Below, in pieces: positions 1 through 7,825 of a stretch of DNA of 15,188 bases. The stretch covers positions 1 through 15,188 of the forward strand of contig JAJKJG010000137.1 in the NCBI GenBank assembly GCA_021154065.1. The letters are read 5' to 3'. The stretch's first letter is position 1. Every line of letters begins with the position of its first letter. Both the position numbers and the translations under genes were made by a program. The notes beneath the pieces are model-generated. The model had not been told where the DNA came from. It saw nothing but the letters and a program-made list of their open reading frames with translations, and ran no database searches. Source of the DNA: Methylobacterium sp. Its GTDB lineage: Bacteria > Pseudomonadota > Alphaproteobacteria > Rhizobiales > Beijerinckiaceae.

Positions 1-55
1 GCGGCAGCGGCGCGGCCGCCGCGCCGAGCCCGGCAAGGAACGTCCGCCGTCTCAT
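1..55 (-). CDS. Partial CDS: N-terminus of a second Tat-signal, probably substrate-binding, protein
   Basis: Only the first 18 codons are inside the window; the gene runs off the left edge. Its ATG (55-53) overlaps the TGA of the preceding gene as ATGA, and GAGGTG lies 5 nt upstream (66-61), so the start is well supported. The peptide reads MRRRTFLAGLGAAAAPLP, with an arginine cluster followed by a hydrophobic, alanine-rich stretch as in a Tat-type signal peptide. The region around this start closely resembles the one around the start of the upstream gene (a GTGATCG block, ATG, then three arginine codons). This suggests a tandem paralogue of the same ABC substrate-binding family. What is seen is only the signal peptide and coupling. 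The family assignment is inference. Confidence 0.6.
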   Translation of the reverse strand, partial: MRRRTFLAGLGAAAAPLP

Positions 56-1020
56 TCGATCACCTCGTCGGCACGGGTGAGAAGGCTCGACGACACATCG
101 AGGCCGAGGGCTCGCGCGGTGGCGAGGTTGATCACCAGCTGGAACTTCGTCGGCTGCTCGACCGGCAGGTCGGCGGGCTTCGCGCCGCGCAGGATCCGGT
201 CGATATGGGCGGCGGCGCGCCGGGCCATGTCGGCGGTGTCGGGTCCGTAGGACAGGAGCCCGCCGGCCTTGGCCCAGGCGCCCCAGCCGCCGGCCAGAGG
301 CAGCCGAGCCTGCTTCGCGAAGCCGACGATCCTGTCGATGTTCAGGACCGTCTGGCGCGACGACACCACGTAGAGCGCGTCGGCGCGCGCCTGGCGGGCC
401 GCCTCGAAGGCCGCGTCGAAATCGCCTGCCCCGCGGACGCCGAGGCGATGAAGCCGAACCCCGAGCGCCTGCGCTGCGCGTTCGGCGTCGCGCTCCTCGT
501 TGTCCGCGTGATCCGGGTTCCACAGGAACCCGACTTCGGATGTCCTCCCGGCCGCTTCCTTCAGCAGCTCGAGGCGCTTCGATGCGAGCTCGTCCTGCAG
601 GAAGGTCACGCCGGTCGCGTTGCCGGCCGGTCGCGCGAGGCTCGCGACGAGCCCCTGCTTCTCGGGATCGGCGCTGGTGATGAACACGATCGGGATCGTC
701 TGCGTCGTCTTTTTCGCGATCGGCGCGACGTCGCCGCCGATCGCCAGGATCACGTCCGGTCTCGTCTCGATCAGATCGGCGGCGAGATCGGGCAGCCTTT
801 CGGGCCTTCCTTCCGCGTAGCGATAGGCGAGGGCGAGGGTGCGCCCCTCGCGATGGCCGAGCTCGGCAAGCGCGCGAAGCACCACCGGCGTTTGCGGGTC
901 GGCGGTGGGGCTGCTGTAGAGGAGGATGCCGAGCTTCGCGCTCGCCGCCGGCTGCGCGCCCGCCGCGAACGGCCATGCCGCCGCGCCGCCGAGAAGGCCG
1001 ATGAACCGGCGCCGCCTCAT
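52..1020 (-). CDS. ABC transporter substrate-binding protein, PF04392-like, with Tat-type signal
   Basis: This is a predicted 322-residue exported solute-binding protein. Residues 2-8 (RRRRFIG) followed by an apolar Gly/Ala segment and AAGAQ near residue 20 form a Tat-like signal. The mature part has two Rossmann-like halves typical of the ABC_sub_bind family (PF04392, TrpX-like). The recognised pieces are a DVILAIGGDVAP block near 89-100, LARPAGNATG at 128-137 and the C-terminal RADEVIE (316-322). Length fits the family, which usually has about 320 residues. The ATG at 1020 is chosen because it directly precedes the Tat motif and has GGGGTG upstream; an in-frame GTG lies three codons earlier. 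The ligand is unknown. The gene follows the flippase by 53 nt and is coupled to another start at its own stop codon. Whether it belongs to the EPS operon functionally is unclear, since such proteins are often encoded without permeases. Confidence 0.88.
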   Translation of the reverse strand: MRRRRFIGLLGGAAAWPFAAGAQPAASAKLGILLYSSPTADPQTPVVLRALAELGHREGRTLALAYRYAEGRPERLPDLAADLIETRPDVILAIGGDVAPIAKKTTQTIPIVFITSADPEKQGLVASLARPAGNATGVTFLQDELASKRLELLKEAAGRTSEVGFLWNPDHADNEERDAERAAQALGVRLHRLGVRGAGDFDAAFEAARQARADALYVVSSRQTVLNIDRIVGFAKQARLPLAGGWGAWAKAGGLLSYGPDTADMARRAAAHIDRILRGAKPADLPVEQPTKFQLVINLATARALGLDVSSSLLTRADEVIE

Positions 1021-1047
1021 TCCGATCACCCCGCTCGCGACCGCTCG

Positions 1048-1063
1048 GCCGCAGCATAGCGGC
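1048..1063. other. Small inverted repeat between flippase and substrate-binding genes
   Basis: GCCGC (1048-1052) and GCGGC (1059-1063) can pair around a 6-nt loop in the 53-nt gap between the flippase stop and the next start. There is no T-tract on either strand, so it is not a convincing intrinsic terminator. It could partly attenuate readthrough, or it may be chance in such GC-rich DNA. Confidence 0.2.
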
Positions 1064-1073
1064 GAAGGCGGCG

Positions 1074-2417
1074 TTACGGAACCGGTTCGCCGGCGACGGC
1101 GGCGGTGCCGCGCGCGCCGCGCCAGGCGCGGGCGATGACGAGGGTCGTCGAGAGCGCGTGGCCGAGCGCGAAGGCGGCCGCCGCGCCGACGACGCCCCAG
1201 CCGCGGATCAGCGGCACGAGCAGGACGATGCTGATCACCGAGCTCGCCGCGAAGGCCATGAACACGCCGCGCGTCTCGCCGACCGTGCGCAGGTAGATCA
1301 TCCCGAGCTCGCGGGCGAGGATCAGCGTCGGCGCGACGGCCATCACGGTCACGACCTCGTCGAAGGCAGTGAAGGCCGGGCCGAGGAGGAGATGCAGCAG
1401 CGGGTCCTCGAAGATCGCAACCGTCAGGCAGAAGCCCGCGACCGGCAGGCCGCCGAGGAGGAACACGCGCCGCAGATACGCCGCGAGCGCCGGCCGGCCG
1501 CCGGCGCGCAGCCGCTCCGCCGCCTGCCGCGGCACGAAATTCTCGAGGCTCATCAGGAGCATCAAGATCGGCCCGAACAGGATCTGTCCGGCGCGCAAGC
1601 CCGCCGCCGCCCAGTCGCCGAGCATCATCCCGGCGGCGATCGTCACGACGTGCTCGTGGGCGAGCGACACCAGCACCATCAGGGCCATCCAGCGTCCGAT
1701 GCGCCAATGCCGGCCGAGCACGATGCGCTTCAGGCGATGGCGCGGGACCGCCCGCAACCGCGGCGCGAGCATCGGCAGCGCGACGACGATCGGCGCCAGC
1801 CCGACGCAGAACAGGAGGCCGGCGGCGCTCACCCCGAACAGGAGCCAGCCGAGCCCGGCGGCAAGCGCGAACAAGCCGTAGCGCAGCGCCTCGAAGGCGA
1901 AGGCGGCGCGCGGCCGGTGATGGGCGAACAGGATGCGCTTCAGCCCGTCATGCAGGACGATGCCGATGCCGACGGTGAAGCCCGCGAGCGCGAGGTCGAG
2001 CCGCGCCCGTCCGGTCTGCCAGCCCGTCAAGGCGAGGACATAGGCGGCGATCGCGAGCCCTGAGAGGAGCGAGACGAGGATGAGCCAGCGCGTGACGGCG
2101 CCGTAATAGGCGTCCGAGCGCCGGCGCAGGCCGGCGACCGTCATCATCGGCCCGGAGACGACCTGGTATTGCAGCGTCCCGACGATGAAGACGCCGGCCA
2201 GGATGAGCACGAACTGGCCGAACTCGGCGACGCCGAGGAGCCGCGCCGCCAAGATCGAGACAACGAAGCTCATCCCGCTGGCGAGCGCCTGCGCCGCCGC
2301 CGACCAGGCGCCCTCGTGGTCGAGGAGGCGCCGGGCCCGGCGCGCGAGCACCGGCAGTACGGCGGCGCGCGCGCGCCCGGCCAGCGGCGCCGAAGCGATG
2401 GCGCGCGGCGCGCTCAT
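1074..2417 (-). CDS. Wzx-type lipid-linked repeat-unit flippase (MOP/PST superfamily)
   Basis: This is a 447-residue inner-membrane protein predicted to flip undecaprenyl-diphosphate-linked repeat units to the periplasm. After a basic N-terminus of about 35 residues, it is built of many hydrophobic helices. The first pair carries the family signature around residues 44-75, where ALASGMSFVVSILAARLLG is followed by VAEFGQFVLIL. A later segment with SLENFVPRQAA and a C-terminal helix pair (VISIVLLVPLIRGWGVVGA) match the PST/MATE-like fold, and about 450 residues is usual. The ATG at 2417 overlaps the stop of the upstream GT4 gene (ATGA) and has AGGAG 5 nt upstream (2427-2423), so the longer open frame to 2717 is not the gene. 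It is the last clear EPS gene of the minus-strand operon. Substrate specificity cannot be read from sequence. Confidence 0.9.
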   Translation of the reverse strand: MSAPRAIASAPLAGRARAAVLPVLARRARRLLDHEGAWSAAAQALASGMSFVVSILAARLLGVAEFGQFVLILAGVFIVGTLQYQVVSGPMMTVAGLRRRSDAYYGAVTRWLILVSLLSGLAIAAYVLALTGWQTGRARLDLALAGFTVGIGIVLHDGLKRILFAHHRPRAAFAFEALRYGLFALAAGLGWLLFGVSAAGLLFCVGLAPIVVALPMLAPRLRAVPRHRLKRIVLGRHWRIGRWMALMVLVSLAHEHVVTIAAGMMLGDWAAAGLRAGQILFGPILMLLMSLENFVPRQAAERLRAGGRPALAAYLRRVFLLGGLPVAGFCLTVAIFEDPLLHLLLGPAFTAFDEVVTVMAVAPTLILARELGMIYLRTVGETRGVFMAFAASSVISIVLLVPLIRGWGVVGAAAAFALGHALSTTLVIARAWRGARGTAAVAGEPVP

Positions 2418-3535
2418 CCGCGCTCCTGCACGAGGCGGGCGCGCGGTTCCCTCGCACGCAGGAACGCGTCGTGGACGCCCGCCACCATTGCCTCGACCGA
2501 GAAGGAGCGGCTGGCGGCCGCGGCCCGGCGCTGCGCCGCCTGCCAGCGCGGGCGGTCGGCGAGGTAGGAAAGGACCGTATCGACCCATGGCGGGACGGAA
2601 AGCTCGACGACGCTGCCGGCCTCGAACGGCGCCACGAGCTCGATGCCGGCGCGGGCATGGGGCGAGACGATCACCGGCGTGCCGCACTGCAGGGCCTCGT
2701 TCGCGACGAGCCCCCACGGATCGCCGCGGGACGGGAACAGGAACAGCTTCGCCGAGGCATAGGCGGCGCTAAGCCCGTCCTGCGGCAGATAGCCGTCGAA
2801 CCGCGCCTCGACGCCGGCGGCGCGAAGGCGTGCCTCGACCTCGCCGCGAAGCGGGCCGTCGCCGGTGACCCGAACGCTGGGCGTGAAGCCGCGCGCGATG
2901 CAGCCGCGCACCACGTCGACGAAGAACAGCGCGCCTTTGCGGTCCTCGTCGAGGTGGCCGCAGAACATGAGGTCGAAGGGCCGCGCCTCGAAGGGCGGCG
3001 GCGCGCCGGCGAAATCCCACCCGGGCGCCAGCGGCGCGAGGACGCCGCGGCCGGGGCTAAGCCCGTAGCGCTCGAGCACCTCGAGGCTGCCGCGGCTCGC
3101 GCCGATGCCGAAGGCGCAGCGCGGCACGATCATGCGGCGCGCCAGCCGGTGCGGGCGCGACCATTGCCCGGGGTCGGTCTCGGGCTGCGCGTCGGTCTGG
3201 ATGACGACCGGGATGCCGGCGGCAAAACCGATCGCCGCCGCCATCATCATGGTCGGCGAGAAATCGCAGATGGCGATGACGTCGAAGCCGGAGCCGATGA
3301 GCGCCGGGACGATCCCGGGGTTCAGATAGAGGTGGCTGACATAGCTGCGATGCAGGCGAAGCCCGGCGAGCGTCCGCCGGCGATAGGCGGCCGCCGGCGC
3401 GAGCTGCCAGTGCCGGCCGGGCTCGTGGTCGCTGCAGGCAAAGACATGCAGCGCGCCGTCGAGCCGGCGGCCGAGCGCCTCGAACCCACGGTGGGTGTAG
3501 GGCGTCACGATCCCGGTGACGATCGCCGCTTTCAA
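2414..3535 (-). CDS. Glycosyltransferase family 4 (GT-B fold), TTG start
   Basis: This is a 373-residue cytoplasmic retaining glycosyltransferase expected to add one sugar to the lipid-linked repeat unit. The C-terminal GT4 signature is clear: FLFPSRGDPWGLVANEAL around 265-282, then GTPVIVSP and a loop with GIE. The usual E-x7-E pair appears as D272 and E280, a DPWG variant I recall from other bacterial GT4 proteins. Sugar-nucleotide-binding elements include FCGHLDEDRKG (191-201) and VTGDGPLRGE (223-232). The start is TTG at 3535, which overlaps the upstream stop as TTGA and has GGAGAG 5 nt before it. No ATG in frame gives a full-length domain. The downstream flippase starts on its stop codon (ATGA), so both ends are translationally coupled. 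Donor and acceptor sugars are unknown. Confidence 0.9.
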   Translation of the reverse strand: MKAAIVTGIVTPYTHRGFEALGRRLDGALHVFACSDHEPGRHWQLAPAAAYRRRTLAGLRLHRSYVSHLYLNPGIVPALIGSGFDVIAICDFSPTMMMAAAIGFAAGIPVVIQTDAQPETDPGQWSRPHRLARRMIVPRCAFGIGASRGSLEVLERYGLSPGRGVLAPLAPGWDFAGAPPPFEARPFDLMFCGHLDEDRKGALFFVDVVRGCIARGFTPSVRVTGDGPLRGEVEARLRAAGVEARFDGYLPQDGLSAAYASAKLFLFPSRGDPWGLVANEALQCGTPVIVSPHARAGIELVAPFEAGSVVELSVPPWVDTVLSYLADRPRWQAAQRRAAAASRSFSVEAMVAGVHDAFLRAREPRARLVQERG

Positions 3536-5628
3536 GGCTTCTCTCCGACGGGGCGGCGTGCCTGGAACGCGGCTTCGGGGCCGCGATGGTCCTCGATGCC
3601 GAGCATCTCGGCGAGGATCGCGGCGCGGTCCATGCGATCGAGCGGCATGGCACGAAGCGTGGCGCTTTCGAGCCTGCGCTGAAGCGGCGCGAAGGCGCTC
3701 GCCCGCCGCGCCTCGCGTGCCGCCGCTTCGACCGGCATGGCGCCGAGCGCGAAGTCGTCGAGCGTCCGGTTGTCGCCGATCGCCTGCCGGCGCAGGTCGG
3801 CGTCGGGCTCGATCCGCAGCAGGGTGGAGGCGATAAGCGCGTTATCGGCGACGGTGTTGCGCTTTGCGGCGGCGGGGTCGTCCTCCATCAGCGCGGCAAG
3901 GCGCGGGTAGCGGGCGCGCCAGATCGGCGATGCCGTCGGCACGTGGCGGAGCGCGATCTGCACCTCGTTCGAAGGGTCGTCGATCCGCGGTCCGGGCCAC
4001 GAGGTGCCGCGGCCGTCGATATGGACCGCCGGCGACGACAGTGCGAAGAGGTTGCCGCGCACGATGTTGTCGCGACCGCCGCCGATGAACACCGGCTGCT
4101 GCACGCGCAGGAAGAGGTTGCCCTCGATCGTGGTGCCGCTCGCCATATCGTCGAGATAGATGCCCTTGACCTCGAAGCCGGACGCCGGCGCGATGTCGTG
4201 GATGAAGTTGTGCCGCACGACCGTGCCTTGCGCCGCGATGTCGCGTCCGGTGTAGATCGCGCCGGCGTCCGAGGTCTCGGTCGCGACGTTGGCGATCTCG
4301 TTCAGAACGATCTCGTGGTCGTTGCCCTGGAAGCGGATCGCGGTATGGGGCGCATCGGCGATGAAATTGCCGGCGACGCGGGCCCCGACGCCCTCGACCT
4401 CGACCGCGAACTTGTAGGTCCGTCCGAGCCGCGAGAAGCGCCGGATGATCGTGTCCTCGGCGAACAGGCCCGACGGAGCGAGCGTCTCGCGGTCGCCGCC
4501 GGCGAGCGTGATTCCGCCCTCGCCGGTGTCGCTGATGATCGAGCGGCGCACGCCCGAGCGCAGCGAGCGCTCGAAGACGACCCCGCGCCCGCCGACCCAT
4601 CGCACCGTGCAGCCTTCGACGACGACGTCCGTCCCGCCGCTCACCCGGATGGCGTCGCCGCGCGAGCGTTCGAAGGTCAGGTTCTCGACACGGACGTCGC
4701 TCGCGCCGTCGATCTCGAGGAGGTGCCTCGCCAGCGAGGCCTCGATGTCGCGCGAGCCGCGCAAAATGACGTGGACGACCCCGGCCTCGCGGTCCCGCCA
4801 CCACTCGCCCGGTGCGTCGAGCTCGGCCGCCGCGTGCGAAACGTAGAAGCGCGCGCCGTCGCGCAACCGGTAGAGCGGGTCCGCCGCAAGGGCGAGGGTG
4901 CCGGCTCCGTGCACGATTGCTGCCGGCAGGGTCTCGAACGACCAATCCTCGCCGAAATAGCCCGCGATCCAGAGATCGCGCTCACTGCGCCAGTGCTCGG
5001 CGCGTCCGGGCTCGATGGCAATTCCAGGCCTCGTCGGGGAGCCGCCGCGGCGCTCGACTTTCGCCCAGCCTTCGTTCGGCCAGCGGGCCGGGACGAGGGC
5101 TCCGACGTCGTCGAAAAGCTCGAGCCCGACCGGAGGCGCCGGCTTCGAGTGGATCCGCTGCACCTCGATGCTGCGGACCGCCGCAGCGGCGCCCGGCAGG
5201 CGATAGGCGAGGATGCGGTCGCGGATTTCCGGTGCCGCAGCCGCGGGCGGCGGGTGCTTGACCAGCGCCAGCGGGATGCTGCCGCTGAGGCGCGCGATGC
5301 CGTCCTTTGCGCCGCGCAGGATCAGCGGTGCGCCCGGCCGTCCGCCGGCATCCGCCCCGATCCTGATCGCGCGGTCGATGCGGTGGATGCCGGCCGCGAG
5401 CTCGATGACGATGGCCGCGGTCGCCTGCGGTCGGCTGCGGAGCGCCGCTGCGCGCGCCAGCGCCTCCGGCACGGTCCTGACCACGGCGTCGGTCGCCGGT
5501 CCCTTCCGGGCCGGGTCGACGCGGATGACGACGGGCTGCCCCTCGGCCCGCGCAGCGCCTGCAGCCGGAATGACCAGCCCAGTCGCCGCGAGGGCGAGAA
5601 TGGCGGCGAGGAAGCGTTCAGCGGCCAT
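3532..5628 (-). CDS. Exported right-handed parallel beta-helix protein, GH141-like
   Basis: This is a 698-residue protein with an N-terminal signal peptide (hydrophobic about 6-22, AARAEG near 25-30), so it is probably periplasmic or secreted. Residues 30-120 form a lead-in ending in a claim-and-cap motif (APLILRGAKDGIARLSG, 100-116). Residues 150-300 hold a second domain with ARWPNEGW (181-188) and EWWRDREAGVVHV (275-287). A parallel beta-helix covers about 303-535 with repeated N-x-F/I turns. SDAGAIYTGRD (453-463) and KGIYLDDMASG (488-498) resemble conserved blocks I associate with GH141-type glycoside hydrolases. D454, D493 and D494 are candidate catalytic acids, but this is inference. It could instead be a lyase or epimerase. 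The ATG at 5628 overlaps the deacetylase gene by 11 nt and gives a proper signal peptide. Position among glycan genes suggests it cleaves or edits the EPS. Confidence 0.8.
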   Translation of the reverse strand: MAAERFLAAILALAATGLVIPAAGAARAEGQPVVIRVDPARKGPATDAVVRTVPEALARAAALRSRPQATAAIVIELAAGIHRIDRAIRIGADAGGRPGAPLILRGAKDGIARLSGSIPLALVKHPPPAAAAPEIRDRILAYRLPGAAAAVRSIEVQRIHSKPAPPVGLELFDDVGALVPARWPNEGWAKVERRGGSPTRPGIAIEPGRAEHWRSERDLWIAGYFGEDWSFETLPAAIVHGAGTLALAADPLYRLRDGARFYVSHAAAELDAPGEWWRDREAGVVHVILRGSRDIEASLARHLLEIDGASDVRVENLTFERSRGDAIRVSGGTDVVVEGCTVRWVGGRGVVFERSLRSGVRRSIISDTGEGGITLAGGDRETLAPSGLFAEDTIIRRFSRLGRTYKFAVEVEGVGARVAGNFIADAPHTAIRFQGNDHEIVLNEIANVATETSDAGAIYTGRDIAAQGTVVRHNFIHDIAPASGFEVKGIYLDDMASGTTIEGNLFLRVQQPVFIGGGRDNIVRGNLFALSSPAVHIDGRGTSWPGPRIDDPSNEVQIALRHVPTASPIWRARYPRLAALMEDDPAAAKRNTVADNALIASTLLRIEPDADLRRQAIGDNRTLDDFALGAMPVEAAAREARRASAFAPLQRRLESATLRAMPLDRMDRAAILAEMLGIEDHRGPEAAFQARRPVGEKP
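3541..3546 (-). promoter_or_regulatory. Shine-Dalgarno deciding the TTG start of the second GT4 gene
   Basis: On the minus strand GGAGAG (3546-3541) stands 5 nt before TTG (3535-3533). It lies inside the last codons of the beta-helix gene, whose TGA overlaps the TTG. The strong site and the overlap together justify a non-ATG start. Confidence 0.7.
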
Positions 5629-6493
5629 GGCCGGCAAGCGGCTGCGGCGCGAAGGCGGGCTCGGCGCGGGTCGCGTAATAGACCACGGTGTCGAGCGGCC
5701 AGGACGGCTCGAAGTGGTGGCGCGGCAGGTAGGCCGGGACGCCGCGGCCGGGCTCGAGCGTACCGCGCAGGCTCGAGAAAACGGCGCGATAGCCGGCGTC
5801 GTGGGCGATTGCCAGCGCCTCCTCGGACATCGCGGTGCTGCGGCCGAAGGGCCAGGCGAAGGAGGCGCAGGACCGCCCGAGGCGGCGCTCGATGATCGCC
5901 TTCGGGGCGGCGATCTCCTCGCGCAGCTCGTCACCGGAGAGCCGCGACAGCTCGCGATGGGTCAGGGTATGGGCGCCGATCTCGACGCCGTCGGCCACGA
6001 GGCGGGCGAGCGCATCCCAGTCGGCGAGCGGCAGCGGCCGCGCGTAGCGGGCGTTGCGGCGGAAGCGGTCGAGCGCCTCGGCGCCGCCGCCGACGAAGCC
6101 CGGGCAGACCATGAGGCTGTAGGGAATCCCGAGCCCTTTGAGGATCGGGTGGGCGACGGCGGCAATGTTCTCGAAGCCGTCGTCGATCGAGAGGTGGAGC
6201 AAGCGCTCGGAGCGGGCCGGCGCGCCTTCGAGGGCGGCGAGGAGCTCGGCCGTGGTGACGAAGTCGCCTTCGCGCTTCAGCGCCCGGAAGAGGCGGTCGG
6301 CACGCTCGCGCTCGTCGTCGAACAGGTAGTGGAAGGTGAGGCAGCGGATGCCGCCCGCGCCGCGCCGGTAGGCCAGCGGGCGCAGCCGGTCGACGACCTT
6401 GCGCAGCACCGTGCGCTTGGCGCGGTCGGCGAGCGTCGCCGGCGGCGTCATCTCCTCGCCGGAGCGGGCGAAGGCGGGCTGCGTCGCGCTCAT
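5618..6493 (-). CDS. Polysaccharide deacetylase, NodB homology domain (CE4-like)
   Basis: This is a 291-residue protein predicted to remove N- or O-acetyl groups from a polysaccharide or lipid-linked sugar. CE4 motifs are visible in order: motif 1 as LSIDDGF (101-107) with D104 as likely base and D105 as metal ligand; motif 2 as HTLTH (H175 and H179) for the metal; and motif 3 as FAWPFG (212-217). YRAVFS near 235-240 also fits the fold. No obvious signal peptide is seen, which leaves it possibly cytoplasmic. The ATG at 6493 overlaps the polymerase stop as ATGA. An internal ATG at codon 15 has a GGCGAGGAG stretch directly against it, too close to be a good ribosome site. It overlaps the beta-helix gene by 11 nt. 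Its presence suggests an N-acetylated amino sugar in the repeat unit. Confidence 0.9.
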   Translation of the reverse strand: MSATQPAFARSGEEMTPPATLADRAKRTVLRKVVDRLRPLAYRRGAGGIRCLTFHYLFDDERERADRLFRALKREGDFVTTAELLAALEGAPARSERLLHLSIDDGFENIAAVAHPILKGLGIPYSLMVCPGFVGGGAEALDRFRRNARYARPLPLADWDALARLVADGVEIGAHTLTHRELSRLSGDELREEIAAPKAIIERRLGRSCASFAWPFGRSTAMSEEALAIAHDAGYRAVFSSLRGTLEPGRGVPAYLPRHHFEPSWPLDTVVYYATRAEPAFAPQPLAGHGR

Positions 6494-7806
6494 CGTTGGT
6501 CTGCCGCCGAACCGGTCATGGCATAGCGCCGCCCGCCGACCAGGAAGGCATAGAAGAGCAGGACGGTCGGCAGCGCGTTGTGGCGCATGAGCTGGAAGTC
6601 GGTCGCCGAGCCGACCGCGACGAGGACGATGACGGCGGCGAGAAGCCCGGCGCTGCGCCCGAGGCTGCGGTTGCCGTGGACCCGGCTCGCGGTCAGGAGC
6701 AGGGCGAGATAAGCGCCAAGGCCGACGAAGCCGAGCGCGATCGTCACGTCGAGGGCGCTGTTGTGGAAGTTCGGCGTGAAGAACCATTCGGCCGCGGCCC
6801 AGAGGTCCCAGACCCGCGAGTACGGATCGGGCTCGAAGAAGCCGGCATAGCCGTAGCCGAAGAAGGGGCGCTCCATGATGTAGTCCGGGGCGAGCGACCA
6901 GAACGAGGTCCGCCCGGTGAGCGTCGGCGGGCGCCCGAAAACCTGTGCGACCGAGCTCGCGTCGACGAAGGGAAGCGCAATCGAAACCGCGACGACGACG
7001 AGGACGGTCGCGCCGAACAGCGCCGCCCGCCCGCCCGGGAAACGTCGCGTCGCGGCAAGAAGCGCGGACGCGACCGCGAGCGCGACGATGGAGGAGGCGG
7101 AGTTCGAGAACAACAAGCCGACGGTGCAGATGAGGATCGAGCCCCACCGCGTCAGCGGGCCGGGAAAGTCCTCGGGCGAGAACAACAGGACGAGCAGCGC
7201 GATCGCCGCATAGGTTCCGAGCGAAACCTTGTGGCTGAAGACGCCGTAGAGCTCGCCGGGGATAAAGATGCCGGGACGGTCCGGCGTCGAGACGGCGGAG
7301 GCCGGATCGACGACGAGGAGCACGAGCGACATCGCGACGAGGACCGTCACCGTCCAGGCGAGGAGCGCCATGAGCTCGCGCGGGTGCACCTGCGCCGCGA
7401 GCGCCGCCGCGACCACGATGTTGAGGGTCAGCATCACGCAGAACACGACGCTCGACCATGGATTGTACGACCACGTCGCCGAGGCGATCACGAACAGGGC
7501 AAAAGGGATCAGGGCGACGAGGCGGATCTCGAGGCCGCGCCGCCACGCCTCGCGCAGCACGAGGAGGCCGCAGACCCCATAGAGGAGGAGCCACAAGGCC
7601 ACATAGGCGCGGCTGCCGCGCGCCGAGACCTCGACGATCTCGCCGGGCCCGACCTCTGGCGGTGCGCCGGTGAAGAAGCCATAGAAGGCGTTCGCGGCCA
7701 TCAGGATCGCGGCGACCGCGAACGCCCGCCGCAGCGCCGCGGCCGGGATCGCGATGGTGGCGGGCGACCAGCCCAGGGCCGCCGCGGCGTCGGCTTGCCT
7801 GCTCAT
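6490..7806 (-). CDS. Wzy/ExoQ-type O-antigen ligase-family EPS polymerase
   Basis: This is a 438-residue polytopic inner-membrane protein with about 10-12 hydrophobic helices. It fits the O-antigen ligase/polymerase family (PF04932), whose EPS members such as ExoQ join repeat units in the periplasm. Recognised elements are GVFSHKVSLG (188-197), close to the ExoQ-like G-x-F-x-HKN pattern but with V where N is usual. Others are LTGRTSFW (296-303) before the large periplasmic loop, PFFGYGYAGFF (314-324), and FHNSALDVTIALGFVGLG (347-364). In this family the Arg of LTGRT and the His of HN are conserved. The ATG at 7806 lies 19 nt after the co-polymerase stop with no good Shine-Dalgarno. A 6-codon frame ends on this ATG. 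The next gene starts on its stop (ATGA). Confidence 0.88.
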   Translation of the reverse strand: MSRQADAAAALGWSPATIAIPAAALRRAFAVAAILMAANAFYGFFTGAPPEVGPGEIVEVSARGSRAYVALWLLLYGVCGLLVLREAWRRGLEIRLVALIPFALFVIASATWSYNPWSSVVFCVMLTLNIVVAAALAAQVHPRELMALLAWTVTVLVAMSLVLLVVDPASAVSTPDRPGIFIPGELYGVFSHKVSLGTYAAIALLVLLFSPEDFPGPLTRWGSILICTVGLLFSNSASSIVALAVASALLAATRRFPGGRAALFGATVLVVVAVSIALPFVDASSVAQVFGRPPTLTGRTSFWSLAPDYIMERPFFGYGYAGFFEPDPYSRVWDLWAAAEWFFTPNFHNSALDVTIALGFVGLGAYLALLLTASRVHGNRSLGRSAGLLAAVIVLVAVGSATDFQLMRHNALPTVLLFYAFLVGGRRYAMTGSAADQR

Positions 7807-7823
7807 GACGCAGTCGCGCTCAT
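7803..7823 (-). other. Six-codon mini-frame in the co-polymerase/polymerase gap
   Basis: An ATG at 7823 opens a frame encoding MSATAS whose TGA overlaps the polymerase ATG (ATGA at 7806-7803). The polymerase has no clear ribosome-binding site of its own, so this mini-frame could deliver ribosomes to it by coupling. The Shine-Dalgarno before the mini-frame is itself weak. It may be chance, and no protein function is proposed. Confidence 0.25.
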
Positions 7824-7825
7824 CT

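Noticed and set aside
3586..5895. A 769-codon plus-strand open frame opposite the beta-helix gene
   Set aside because: Its translation is rich in R, A, D and E with no recognisable domain. It mirrors codon bias of the real minus-strand gene, as expected in very GC-rich DNA.
5629..5934. N-terminal extension of the beta-helix gene upstream of its signal peptide
   Set aside because: The extra 102 residues are Pro/Arg/Ser-rich, overlap the deacetylase in another frame and would bury the signal peptide.
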